A stretch of DNA of 64,000 nt from Amoebophrya sp. A120 (Eukaryota > Sar > Dinophyceae > Syndiniales > Amoebophryaceae): contig CAJINV010000016.1 in assembly GCA_905178155.1 (NCBI GenBank), forward strand, positions 496,001 to 560,000, in the 5' to 3' direction. Position 1 is the first letter of the stretch. Each line of letters opens with the position of its first letter. The notes beneath the pieces are model-generated. The model did not search any database. It worked only from the letters and a program-made list of their open reading frames with translations, and had not been told where the DNA came from. Position numbers and translations under genes: made by a program. Below are positions 11,090 through 20,900 of this stretch, one piece after another.

Positions 11090-13548
11090 TCATAATATAC
11101 TGACGGAAGCACCTTCTGTTCCAGGGGGTCCTGGCAATTCCTCACCCTCCTCGGGCCCCTGCTGGACAGAGTCTACTGCTGTGTCTGGTTGCTGCAGAAG
11201 GAACCCCTTGTAATTCTCGTTGAACGTCGGCAAAGAATTTTCATTCACATCCTGGACACCACTGCCAGACTGCGTGGCGCTAGAGCCACTTCCTGCTCCT
11301 GCTGCCTCACTTGGTACTACACCTTCCTCGTCGGATTCATCAATGTCCAGTGGATCGTACGTTTTTTCTGCTGGATTCTGCTGTGCGCTGGTGTCCATTC
11401 CATCTGGTCCAGCAGCAGCTGCACCTCCAAACCGCGCCGTTTGCTGTTGTTCATCTTCTGTGCTGTGCATCTTTGTTCCGACATCGTCGTCTAGTTGCAA
11501 GGCCGCCAAAGCGGGTCGCAAGGGGCTTGTCGGCTCCTCCTGGTCGGCATTCATTCTGCCTTGAACTTCTTGATCATCTTGCTCTGCTAAATTCAGCGTG
11601 GCCTCCGATATTGTCCTCTCCGAGGTTAAGGGAGTAGAGCTACCGACGCCGGCCGGTGGAAGTGCAGCTCCTCCCGCTGCCGTGTTTCTGGTTTTGCTGT
11701 CTAGCGACGCTCGTTCTTGTGTGGTTTCGTCCCCAGAAGATGAGTCGTTGTCGTTTTCTGCCGTGCTCTGCGGCGCACGAACAACTCTGGTCATTTGCAC
11801 AGGTCGAGGAGGATAGTTCGGCTCCACAAAGCCTTTAACGGGCGTCAATTGGTACACTTCTTCCTCCTGGTCTTGTGCACTATCGCCCTGGGCAACATTA
11901 TTTTCTGGTTGCACAGAAGACGTCGCAGACGACGCAGCAGCCGCACCTGGTGCGCGACCTTCTTCACCGGGAGTAGTTATCCCTTGCTGTTGTTGATGAT
12001 CCATCGGGGAATCTTCATACGCCACCCGATGCAACCGGGGCTTGATTGGCACCGGCTGGGTCGTCGAAGGACTTTCTGTGCCCTCGATAGAAGAAGTTCT
12101 CGCGGATAAAGCCGGGGGCACAACTACCCCTGGTGGCACAACTACCCCGGAACCAAAAATCGAGTTCAACTTCGGCTGTAGTTGCAAAGACCCGATCGCG
12201 TTGGGTGGCGGTAGACCTGGCGTCCCGGCTCCACTAGCTGCACCGGAGGCCAGAATCGCGTTCGGTTGTTGAAAGTTCCGGTTTGCTGCAAACATGGCCG
12301 CACCCCCGACGCCGAACTGATGCATCGGAAAATTCACCCCCATAGAAGAAGAAGAAGTACTGGGCGCCGAAGACATCTGCTGCAGTAGCGGGTTTTGAAA
12401 CGCATTGGGGTGGATCCCCTGGTGGGATTGCAACTGGGGGACAAAGAGCTGCGGCGGCTGCAGCGGAAAGGTGGTGGACGTTGGTGGTGCACGAGGAGTG
12501 ACAACTCCTGATAGTCTATCAAAAGGAAAAATCCCCCCTCCCCATACTGAAAAGGTATGCTTCTAAAAATTTGCCATGCTGATTTGTGACCACAAATCCT
12601 GTCTCCCTTGCAAGAGGGCAAACTCAGAGAGTCCGCGACGATATGCAGGCGATTTGTAATGCTGCAAGGCCTATAGGGCAGACGTCTGCCATGCTAGGGC
12701 CCTACACCAAGAGGCCCCCCCTTAGGCTTGCGATCTGCGTGCAGTCCTTTACTGCAAGACAAACGTGATCTGTGTACTCAAATACAGCAACACAAATTTC
12801 GTTTTCGATATGGGGAGGGGGGGTTTTTCCTTTTGATATAGTCCCGCTGTTGATCCTGTGGGCAGGTTGAAACCACCGAGCGGCAGCGGTGCCGTGGTCC
12901 GCTATCTTGAGTAAAAACGTACCCACACCAGAGTCAGGATGGGGATTTTGCAACACAAACCTAGGAGTTTTAGGAGTCACGCATGACAAGTTTCAGTCCG
13001 TAAGGTAGTGCAAGTTGGCAAGGAAAGCCGCATCACAAATCGACCTTCTGATCCTGTTTACAGCATTACAAGTTCCCAAACACGATTGAAAATGCCTGTC
13101 ATGGGGTTGCGCATCACAAATGTTCCTGTCCTGGCAAATCTGCATGACAACTCTGGGGTGGGGACGTTTTTACACAGGATATCCGCCGGGCCGACATCAT
13201 GGGCGTACCTTCACCAAGAGAGGCTGTGGACCCGGACCTCCGCGGTGCCAAAAAGCCACCGGTCGAACTACCAGTTCGGCTAGTGTCCGGCACGAACGCC
13301 TGGGGCGGCTGGTTTGGATAATTCCCGTTATTCAAGTTCTGGTTGATCATGTGTGGTGGGATGTTGGAAGACGCGAGAGCAAACACAAAGAAGTAGGGAG
13401 TCAATACAACTTCACTCGCCCCAGGAGAAAACAGCTGCAACATCAAGGTTGACGACGAGAGGAGTGCGAGCAGTGAGAGCCACGGCGCCATGGTTGGCTT
13501 CATCTGCTTGGCCCGGTGGCTGACGCGGCGGGGGCGGCCCTCGTCCAT
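11090..13548 (-). CDS. Secreted or membrane Gln/Ser/Pro-rich protein
   Basis: The family is not recognised. The ATG at 13548 opens a basic leader and then a hydrophobic stretch (MAPWLSLLALLSSSTLMLQLF) that looks like a signal anchor, followed by a second hydrophobic run (TPYFFVFALASS). The remainder is low-complexity: Gln-rich (DHQQQQG), Pro/Val-rich (SGVVVPPGVVVPPAL) and acidic, ending GTEGASVSIL. Exons 13548-13182, 12897-12839 and 12511-11090 total 616 codons with the stop. Both interruptions are introners (families C and B) and their removal keeps the frame. GTCAGT next to the stop could act as a donor, so a further downstream exon cannot be excluded. Confidence 0.72.
12517..12838. mobile_element. 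Introner, family B
   Basis: 322 bp between TAGTC copies. In the secreted Gln/Ser-rich gene, joins GSTAG to LSGVV. Confidence 0.93.
12903..13181. mobile_element. Introner, family C
   Basis: 279 bp between TCCGC copies. Joins MSARR to TTAPL. Only a 59-nt exon separates it from the family B copy at 12517. Confidence 0.93.
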
Positions 13549-13788
13549 TTTCGATTTATATTAGAAGTGGTTGAAAACCAACCACGAAGATCCTGCGGGC
13601 GACTCGGCGACGCGTGAGGAGTCGCTTAATATTTCTATACCGAGGTTTCTTGTTGCACCTTCCGGACCTTGGTCCCCCGACTAAAGCCGTGAACAACGAC
13701 TACGACAGCAGCCACCTTTCACGTGATATCTAGTATAACAAGTCGGTCGTTCAATCTGAGCACTTCCACTTGCGCGACTAGGTTAAGT

Positions 13789-13809
13789 CATCATCATCAT
13801 CATCATCAT
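13789..13809. repeat. (CAT)7 microsatellite
   Basis: Seven uninterrupted CAT units downstream of the small coiled-coil gene. Confidence 0.95.
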
Positions 13810-13902
13810 ATTTGTGCGTGTCCTGGATGTTTCTTCATCATCTCTCTTTATCTTATGAGTGGACGGGCACCCAGTACTGCTTTATTCGGAATGACCCGAA
13901 AG

Positions 13903-14292
13903 TCACTCCGCTTGCCAGGTGTTATCCTGGCTTTTGTAGAAGGCGATCCCGCAGACATATTTAATCTCCCTTCCTGTATTCTCACAAAAATCTTCGCTGT
14001 CCACGTCGAACTGCACCCGGTCGTTCTCTTCGAGGTGCCAGACCTCCCTTCTTTGGCCGGGTAAACGCACCCAGCTCTTGCCGCTGATCGTTTGAATTGA
14101 TTCTGCCCGCCCCCGTTCCGCTTCTTGCTGTTGCTCCACTATTCTTCTTCGCTGCTCTTCCCGCATTTTTTCGGTTTTTGCTGTTGCTGGCTTTTGTTTT
14201 TTCGCTCTGTCCAGTCTACCTGTGTCGACCTGTCGCTTCTTTCTCATCAGCTCCTTCACTGTTGCTGCGTCCGGTGGCTGCTGCGCCATCAT
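13903..14292 (-). CDS. Small basic coiled-coil protein, unrecognised
   Basis: A single frame of about 129 residues from the ATG pair at 14292. It is strongly charged (MRKKRQVDTGRLDRAKKQK, then REEQRRRIVEQQQEAERGR), consistent with a helix or coiled coil. A globular-looking end follows (SWVRLPGQRREVWHLEENDRVQFDV) and it terminates in QDNTWQAE. There is no signal peptide, membrane segment or introner. The frame stays open upstream into a GC-rich direct repeat (14301-14416), so the true start could be further right. The small size makes this less certain than its neighbours. Confidence 0.5.
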   Translation of the reverse strand: MMAQQPPDAATVKELMRKKRQVDTGRLDRAKKQKPATAKTEKMREEQRRRIVEQQQEAERGRAESIQTISGKSWVRLPGQRREVWHLEENDRVQFDVDSEDFCENTGREIKYVCGIAFYKSQDNTWQAE

Positions 14293-14300
14293 TGCAGCAT

Positions 14301-14416
14301 TTTTTTTTCGGGATTTTCGCGCCGCCGCCGGAGTGCCACGGCCCAAGGGTTACACGCCTACGGGGGCCGGCTTTTTATTTTAAATGATACCTGCTCCCCC
14401 GGTGGGGCTCGGGCCA
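14301..14416. repeat. Direct repeat, copy 1
   Basis: GC-rich unit beginning with poly-T and GGATTTTCGCGCCGCCGCCG, then CCACGGCCCAAGGGTTACAC, GGGGGCCGGCTTTTT and CTCGGGCC. A second copy lies at 14518-14635. It abuts the start of the small coiled-coil gene at 14292. Confidence 0.8.
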
Positions 14417-14517
14417 TAACTAGCGGCGGAAGGTAAATTTTGCCTGGCGCCTTTGTTTGGAGCTTGCGGCGGTTACTCCGCAGCCCTTGCTGTAGTGGTA
14501 TGTCGGTGGCGCTTTTC

Positions 14518-14635
14518 TTTTTTTTGGGGGGATTTTCGCGCCGCCGCCGGAGTGTCACGGTCCCAGGGCTACACGCGGAAGGGGGCCGGCTTTTTGGTTT
14601 TTTTAATACCTGCGCCCCCGGCGTCGCTCGGGCCG
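14518..14635. repeat. Direct repeat, copy 2
   Basis: Second copy of the 14301-14416 unit: GGATTTTCGCGCCGCCGCCG, TCACGGTCCCAGGGCTACAC, GGGGGCCGGCTTTTT, GCTCGGGCC. About 217 bp separate the copies. Function unknown; it lies between the glycosyltransferase stop and the next ATG. Confidence 0.8.
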
Positions 14636-14875
14636 CAATAGAGAAAAACAAAAACAAAGGCAAGCGTCGTACTACTGTGTTATGGCTGAATAAAAATCAA
14701 TAGCCTGCTATTTTCAGATCTAGTTTCTCAGTGTGGGATTGAGACTTTTATATTTCGTCCGATCGAACTACTGCTGCGAGCACGCATTGCTCACGGACGG
14801 CTTCGGCTCGGGCGGGGCGTTGAAGGCATGCAAAAGTGGTTTTGGACGTAAGACCTACTCAGCTGCCTTCGGCCA

Positions 14876-16852
14876 TTAAAGTTGCGGCGCGTTTCCAGTT
14901 GTCGCAAGCATTTCTGCTAAGTCTTCGACAGCAAGTGCTTTTTTCTCCATTTCGGTCGCAAATGCGTCGATATTCTCCCGGAGCACCTTCGTTCGTGCTG
15001 CGACCGCCGCGACGGCTTCCGAGATCTTTGCGAAGCCGGCAGTCTGGGAAGATGTAGACGCGTCATCTGTCGCGTACTGTGCCGGCAAGACCCACTTCTG
15101 CGGGAAAGCCTTCGGCTCGCCGATGTACCCTTCGTAGTTCGCCCCGGCCTGCGAGGCGTCCACCCCGAGCCCGTGCGCCACCATCAGCTTGTCGCTCGCC
15201 AGTTGCTCCACCTGCAAGGGCATCAACACCGTGGGGACGCGCGCGCGGAGCGCCTCGGAGAGGCTGCTAATGCCTCCGTGCGACACGAAGATAAGGCGAT
15301 TCTCCCGCGCCGACCGCGCGCCGAGCAGTGCCTTTTGCGGAAAATACCCCTCATACAGTTTCACCGTGGCGCGGCCGGTAGTTCCATCTTCCGTCAGCGC
15401 AGCCAAAATTTCCGCCGGCGTTTGGACGTTTTCCCGCTCGGCCTGGCCCTCCGGATAGTTCACGCGCACCGCGACGACGTACTCCTCGCCGAGACTCAAC
15501 AGGTCCTTCAGCATCTCCTTGTAAGGGAGGCGGCGTTCTCCCTTGTTTCCACCCCCGACCAGCGGAACCCCAGCGAAAGTGCCGAAAGCCACGAGCACCA
15601 GCGTCTTCGGAGGTTTCGCCACCACTACTTGCCCCGCACCCGCCGCGGCGCCCGAGGTGGTGGGCCCGGCTCCTGCGCCGGCAAGTGCCAGCGCTTCGAG
15701 CTCCGCGACTTCGGGCGCCACGTCAGTTGCAGCTTCCGGTGCTCCGGCAGGCGGAGCACCGGTGTTCAGCCAGAACACCCGCTTCGCAAACGCCTGATCG
15801 TCCCCGGCGAAGAGCGAGTGCACCGGCTCGCCGGCTGTCCCTGTGACGAGTCTTTCGTACCCACCTTCCGCCAGCGCCACGTTGTCGCGCGGAAACCAGG
15901 GCAGCGCGGCGCAGATCCGATCGACCGGAAACCAGTCCGGGAAGGGGCGCGAAACCTCTTCCCCCTCGCTCGGGCCTCCGGGCAGACGGAGCAGGAGCCG
16001 GACGACGGCGGCGGCGTCCCCCCCTCCCGGGAGATAGGGACCAGTCGGCGCGACGAAATTTAACTTGTGCATGTCGGCGACGGCAGCTGCGTCGGCCGCT
16101 GCAGTCGAGCCCGTCCAGGAAAATACCGTCACCGCGAGAAACGGAGTGCCCACCCACGCAAACAGCTTGCCGCCCGCCGGGAAGACGCGGCGGTCCTCCA
16201 GAAACTCGGCTAGGAGACCAAGAAAAGCGGCCCCCGGGTAGAGGAAGTCCGACACGATATGGATGGGGCGTCGTTCCTCCTGGGGACTCTTTCGCAACGG
16301 CACGCCCCAGGCGGCGAGCAGCCGCTGCGCGATCCGGCGTCGCTCTTTTTCCTCTGGGACTCGGGCGCGGAAGGCGGAAAATAACTTCCACAGCACGCGC
16401 TGAAATTCCTCTATGACACCAGCGGCCATCTCTCCGAGAGACGTTGCGCCGTCCGCTGCACGCAAGGGGAAGCGGGCAAAAAGGGCGAAAAACTCCCCCA
16501 CCAATGTCCCGTCTGGCGACCCCGCCGGCAGACCGAGCCCGTTCAACGTGTCGATATTAGCGAAATTTTTCTGGGGGACCTCCGCTGTGTCGTTGTACCC
16601 ATAAAAGTTACGCAGCGCGTCCTTAACGGGAGCCAGCTGATTCAGCTCCGTGTGAAAAGTCTCCACAAAAACCAGCCTCGGGCGACATTCTTCGCGGATC
16701 ACCTGCGGATCTTCTGAATTAGCCGCCGAGCCGGCCCCCGCACGCAAAGTGACGCCGTGCACAAGGCCGGGCGCAAAGTACGCGGCCCCCAATACGGCCA
16801 GAGCCGAGAGCATGACCCCGCGAGGCGCCTTCTCTTTCGTGGTAGCCAACAT
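14876..16852 (-). CDS. UDP-glycosyltransferase-like protein (GT1 type)
   Basis: Intronless frame of 658 residues. The first ATG (16852) gives MLATTKEKAPRGVM then a hydrophobic segment (LSALAVLGAAYFAPGLVHGV), a likely signal peptide or anchor, so an endomembrane location is inferred. Around residues 540-580 the C-terminal half has the GT1 donor-site signature: VSHGGISSLSEAL, then VPTVLMPLQVEQLASDKL and HGLGVDAS. VLVAFGTFAGVP earlier corresponds to the usual strand before the donor loop. The family transfers sugar from a nucleotide sugar to a small acceptor; the acceptor cannot be told here. Length slightly exceeds typical UGTs (450-550 residues) because of Ala/Gly-rich inserts. It has no introner and no GT–AG intron and is visibly GC-richer than flanking genes, so horizontal or retrotransposed origin is possible. 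Confidence 0.8.
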   Translation of the reverse strand: MLATTKEKAPRGVMLSALAVLGAAYFAPGLVHGVTLRAGAGSAANSEDPQVIREECRPRLVFVETFHTELNQLAPVKDALRNFYGYNDTAEVPQKNFANIDTLNGLGLPAGSPDGTLVGEFFALFARFPLRAADGATSLGEMAAGVIEEFQRVLWKLFSAFRARVPEEKERRRIAQRLLAAWGVPLRKSPQEERRPIHIVSDFLYPGAAFLGLLAEFLEDRRVFPAGGKLFAWVGTPFLAVTVFSWTGSTAAADAAAVADMHKLNFVAPTGPYLPGGGDAAAVVRLLLRLPGGPSEGEEVSRPFPDWFPVDRICAALPWFPRDNVALAEGGYERLVTGTAGEPVHSLFAGDDQAFAKRVFWLNTGAPPAGAPEAATDVAPEVAELEALALAGAGAGPTTSGAAAGAGQVVVAKPPKTLVLVAFGTFAGVPLVGGGNKGERRLPYKEMLKDLLSLGEEYVVAVRVNYPEGQAERENVQTPAEILAALTEDGTTGRATVKLYEGYFPQKALLGARSARENRLIFVSHGGISSLSEALRARVPTVLMPLQVEQLASDKLMVAHGLGVDASQAGANYEGYIGEPKAFPQKWVLPAQYATDDASTSSQTAGFAKISEAVAAVAARTKVLRENIDAFATEMEKKALAVEDLAEMLATTGNAPQL

Positions 16853-17937
16853 TCGATTTTTTTCCACTGGAACTGGAAAGGCAAATAGTGCTATCTTCGG
16901 TGGCTTCAACAGAGTTTCTTGCTGGGCCGACCCTCGCTGTGGTCGGCTAGTGGTCGTTGCTTGATGTTCGAGAGCAGCAGCTGCACAGCGTGTTTATTCA
17001 GGACTTCAGCGCCAGCGTTCGATTTTTTGCTATCGTTTGGTATTGGTTCGCTATTTCGTGACGCGACAATAATAAAAATTGAATTTGAAGAGTGAGAGCG
17101 GTTCTGGTTTCAATAAAAGTTAAGTTTTAATAGTTACAGGAGCGCCAGAGTTTTACAGAAAATCTGTGCGCGGCGGAGGGAGACGTCGATCGATCGTATA
17201 TCGTTTTACTTTTTTTCTTGTTTGTTCCTCAAGAAAAACAAGAAGGACAAGTTGTACTGCGCCTGTTTTTTTTGTAGCTGAAGATATGCACTACTAGCTA
17301 CTTCTTGGAAAAGGTCGCCGCTCCTAGGGGAGCAAGTTTAAATCGTTTTTGGTCTGCTTTGCCAGTACCACTACCAGAGGACCAACAATACTATCTTCCT
17401 GCGCGACGCCAGTGAGAGTTTTTAGTTTTTCGCAGTTATACACATCAGAGCAGAAACTACCGAACTTTTGGTCGTGCGTGCGTGGGCGACGAGAGGAGGC
17501 CCGAAACCGAGTCTCAGATGAATGTGAATGATGCATAAGAAAGAAAATTCTTGCAACCGAAGATATCACTATCATGAGGCTACAACTCGAACTTGATGTC
17601 GCAAACCGAACCTTGTGCGACAGACGACTTCAACCGAACCTTGTGTGTCATGTCGTAGACCGAACCTTGCAGACAACTTCAGGCTTGTTTGTTACGGCGA
17701 ACAGGCGCGCAATGAGCGACGACTTCTCGTGCTAGTAATTTATTCCACACATTTGGCGTTCTCCTTTCACATTTGCTATAAGTACCCAGACGAGCAGACC
17801 ATCGCGACGCCTCGGTCCGTTTTTCAGCAGTGGTCCTTGCGTCAGTAAGAGCAGTAGAGATGATCTTTGACTATTCAAGTCAGTCTCCTTCTATGCTGAT
17901 CCAAACAGAACTTCTCCCGTCGAAGATGAGTCACGGT
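16853..17937. other. Intergenic region
   Basis: Lies between the PIKfyve stop and the glycosyltransferase start. Short dispersed repeats of ACCGAACCTTG occur around 17610-17670. No gene is supported. Confidence 0.6.
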
Positions 17938-20900
17938 TCAAAAGTCCGGCACCCGTTGCATGAAGCTCTTCCCGATGGACTTCAGTAGCCTCTGTGCGTA
18001 GTGCGCCGGGTCCAAGATGCTGGGTTGGTACCCGCTCTGCGGATAGTTGAAAACCACCTTCGCGTAGTGCTCCACCTGCTTGTATGGATTGCAAAAATGT
18101 CTGGGTCTGGAAGATTGTAACTTGTCATGCTAAATCCGAATCATGCAAAAATCTGTGTTGCCTGAGTGCCAAAAGCTGTCCACTTTCGACCACGTTGGGA
18201 CGGAGTTTCTCATGCAGGACAGGCATGACAGAGACCTTACAGACTCTGTCATGCTAGGTCCCGCATTCCAGACCTCAAGGAGCATGGAGAACCTGCATGA
18301 CAAGTTTACACTCTTCCAGACCCAGACATATTTGCAATGCATAGCTTGTCCAGGGTGTAGGGTCGGACGTAGTCAATCAACCCGATGCGAATTTGGTTTT
18401 GTTCCGTATTGGTCGGAAAAAAATCAACTTCCTGTCCGCCACCGTCACCGTCATCTTCCCGCTCCCCGACGTCCTCGCCCTCCGTTATGAGAAGTAAGAC
18501 CGAGTAGTCCATCAACTTCATCTTCAACAGAAAAAACGTGTCGTTCCAAATTGCGGTGCGCAGAAAATCCAAATCTTTATCAAGTGCAAAAATGTCTGGG
18601 TCTGGAAGATTGTAGACTTGTCATGCAGATTTTCCATGACCCATGAGGTCTGGAATGCGGGACTTAGCATGACAGACTCTGCGAGGTCTCTGCCATGCCT
18701 ATTCTGCATGAGAAACTCCCTTCCAACTTGATCAATAGTGGACAGCTTTTGGCATTCATGCAACACAGATTTTTGCATGCTTCAGATTTACCATGACAAG
18801 TCACAATCTTCCAGACCCAGACACTTTTGCAATCCATAATCTTCCTTCGATACGGATAAGGGCATGCCTTGGGCCCACTCCCGGAAATTCTGGTCCCACA
18901 GGGTACGCTTCGGAAAATCGATTCTACTCCTCGCAATAGCAGTCGAGGGTCGTGGTGGGGGTGGTCTAGAAGTGATTTCCGTTTCATTTTCTTGCAGGGG
19001 GGCTGATTTTCTTTCCTCTTCTACGGGCGGGGACATCTTCTTCAAGGTAGTTGTGGGAACTTCTTCTACTGCAGCTTGTGGGACATCAATTTTTACGGCA
19101 GTCCTGTTTAATAATATTCCTTTCTTCTCTTCTTCTGCATCTTCATGTTCATGCGCAACGGACGATAGCTGTGTCCCTGGCTGCGGAGTGGATGTTGGAC
19201 CATCTATTTCCTGGTCGTTAATATTTTCTTCATAACGCTGTTGTATATTCGCGTCGATTTTTCCAGCATCAAGCACTACATCTTCGGTTAGTAGAGCGTT
19301 GCTTGCACCCTCCTGGCCTGCTTCCGTGGTAACTACCCGAACTGTTGTTTCGGTTCCTCCGTCTGCGGTAGTAGTTGTGGTGTAGTTCTCGACGTTGGTT
19401 GTAGTACAATTCTCCTGCGCTGTAATACCTTGTGCCTCCTTGTCGAGGACCATCTCTGAAGCTTGTTGTGCTTGGTCATCCGCTGCAAGCAAACGCGGTC
19501 GCGTACCCGTTGTATAATTTCCCATAGCTGTTGTACGCATTTGTTCCTCAACAACTTGACTACTTTCCAATACAGGATGCAGTGAAACATGCTGCTCCGC
19601 CACTCTCGCCACCGCCTTCGGAGCATTAGGAGGTGGATCCACATAGGATTTCTCTACTTCACCAGCCGTACCAAAAGTTGCTGCTCTACTTGCAGGAGGG
19701 GTCGTAGTTGCACTATCTTCCTCCACTATTTCTTCCTCTTGTCTGCGATTTTTCCCGACACCTTTCAGATCAAACGCAAAGGCCTTGTAGTGCTGCACAC
19801 TGCCACGAACTTCTTCTTCTTTCCTCGCCAGAAGACGCGGCCGCGGAACGTCCTTGGTTGTACTATCCTTTGCAGCAGAGTTGATGTTCGTCCTCATGCT
19901 ACTACTCCTCGACATATTTGTTCCGCTTGTTCCGTACGGCAGGTGATCCGCATGATGATCCACCACGCTGTGCTTCAAATTTTTCAATACCATGAAACTC
20001 CGTCGGTTTCTCTTCGGGTAGGATTGGTACACGGAGAAAACGCCGTAGATAGGCGTGAGAATGGAGGGGAAGATGGTACTTCTATTCGTCGTTCTGGTTT
20101 TGTTCGACGGTAGAGCGGCGTCATCATTTATGCCGTTTTTTAAAATTTCTTCCTGTTCGAACAGCGTTTTTGAGTAGTACCACAACAGCGCGTCGTATCC
20201 AAGAAAAAAAGTGTGTACTCAATAAGTGCAAACATTCTTGGAGGAACAGCATCAGAAACGTGCTCTGCATGACAGAGAAAACCTCTCATGCGCAGCTAGT
20301 ACGTGCAAACACGTACAAAACAAACCTCTGATGCATGTCCAGCATGACAAGTGTGAGTGTCTTTCATTTTCTGCAACACAGATTTACATACACTTACACG
20401 GTTTTTTTCTTGCATACGTCGCCTTCCTTCTCAAACCACTTGATTTCCGGTTTGTTCATTTGTTTCAGCAGATATTTTTTGTTCGAAGTGATCAGAAATG
20501 ACGCGCCGGACTTCCCGCCCGTGACCTGAAACGGATCGCACTTGGACAGAGAAAACGCGAATTGCAGGTCCCCGTTGGTCAGAAAGTGCCGCAGGAGGTG
20601 GAACATGTGCGCGTGATAGAACAGCACCTCGAACGAGTGCTTCTTTTCATTCGTCTATGAGAGTGCACCAGTCGCAGTCCCCCTCTTCCTTACTTGTATA
20701 GCATGAAGAACAGCAATACAAACACAAGCACAGCCACAGATGGAGCATATGCATGACAAATGTGTGTACCCAATGTGGTACTATTTTGGACTTCATCCGG
20801 AATTTGTCACGCAAGCAGTGCCACAATGCAGCGACTGGATTAGGATTTCGCATGACAGACGAGGGGGACGAGAGGGAATTGTGCACTGTCATATCGTCCA

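Noticed and set aside
15173-16063. Plus-strand frame of 296 codons
   Set aside because: Antisense shadow of the glycosyltransferase gene, which has the family signature on the minus strand.
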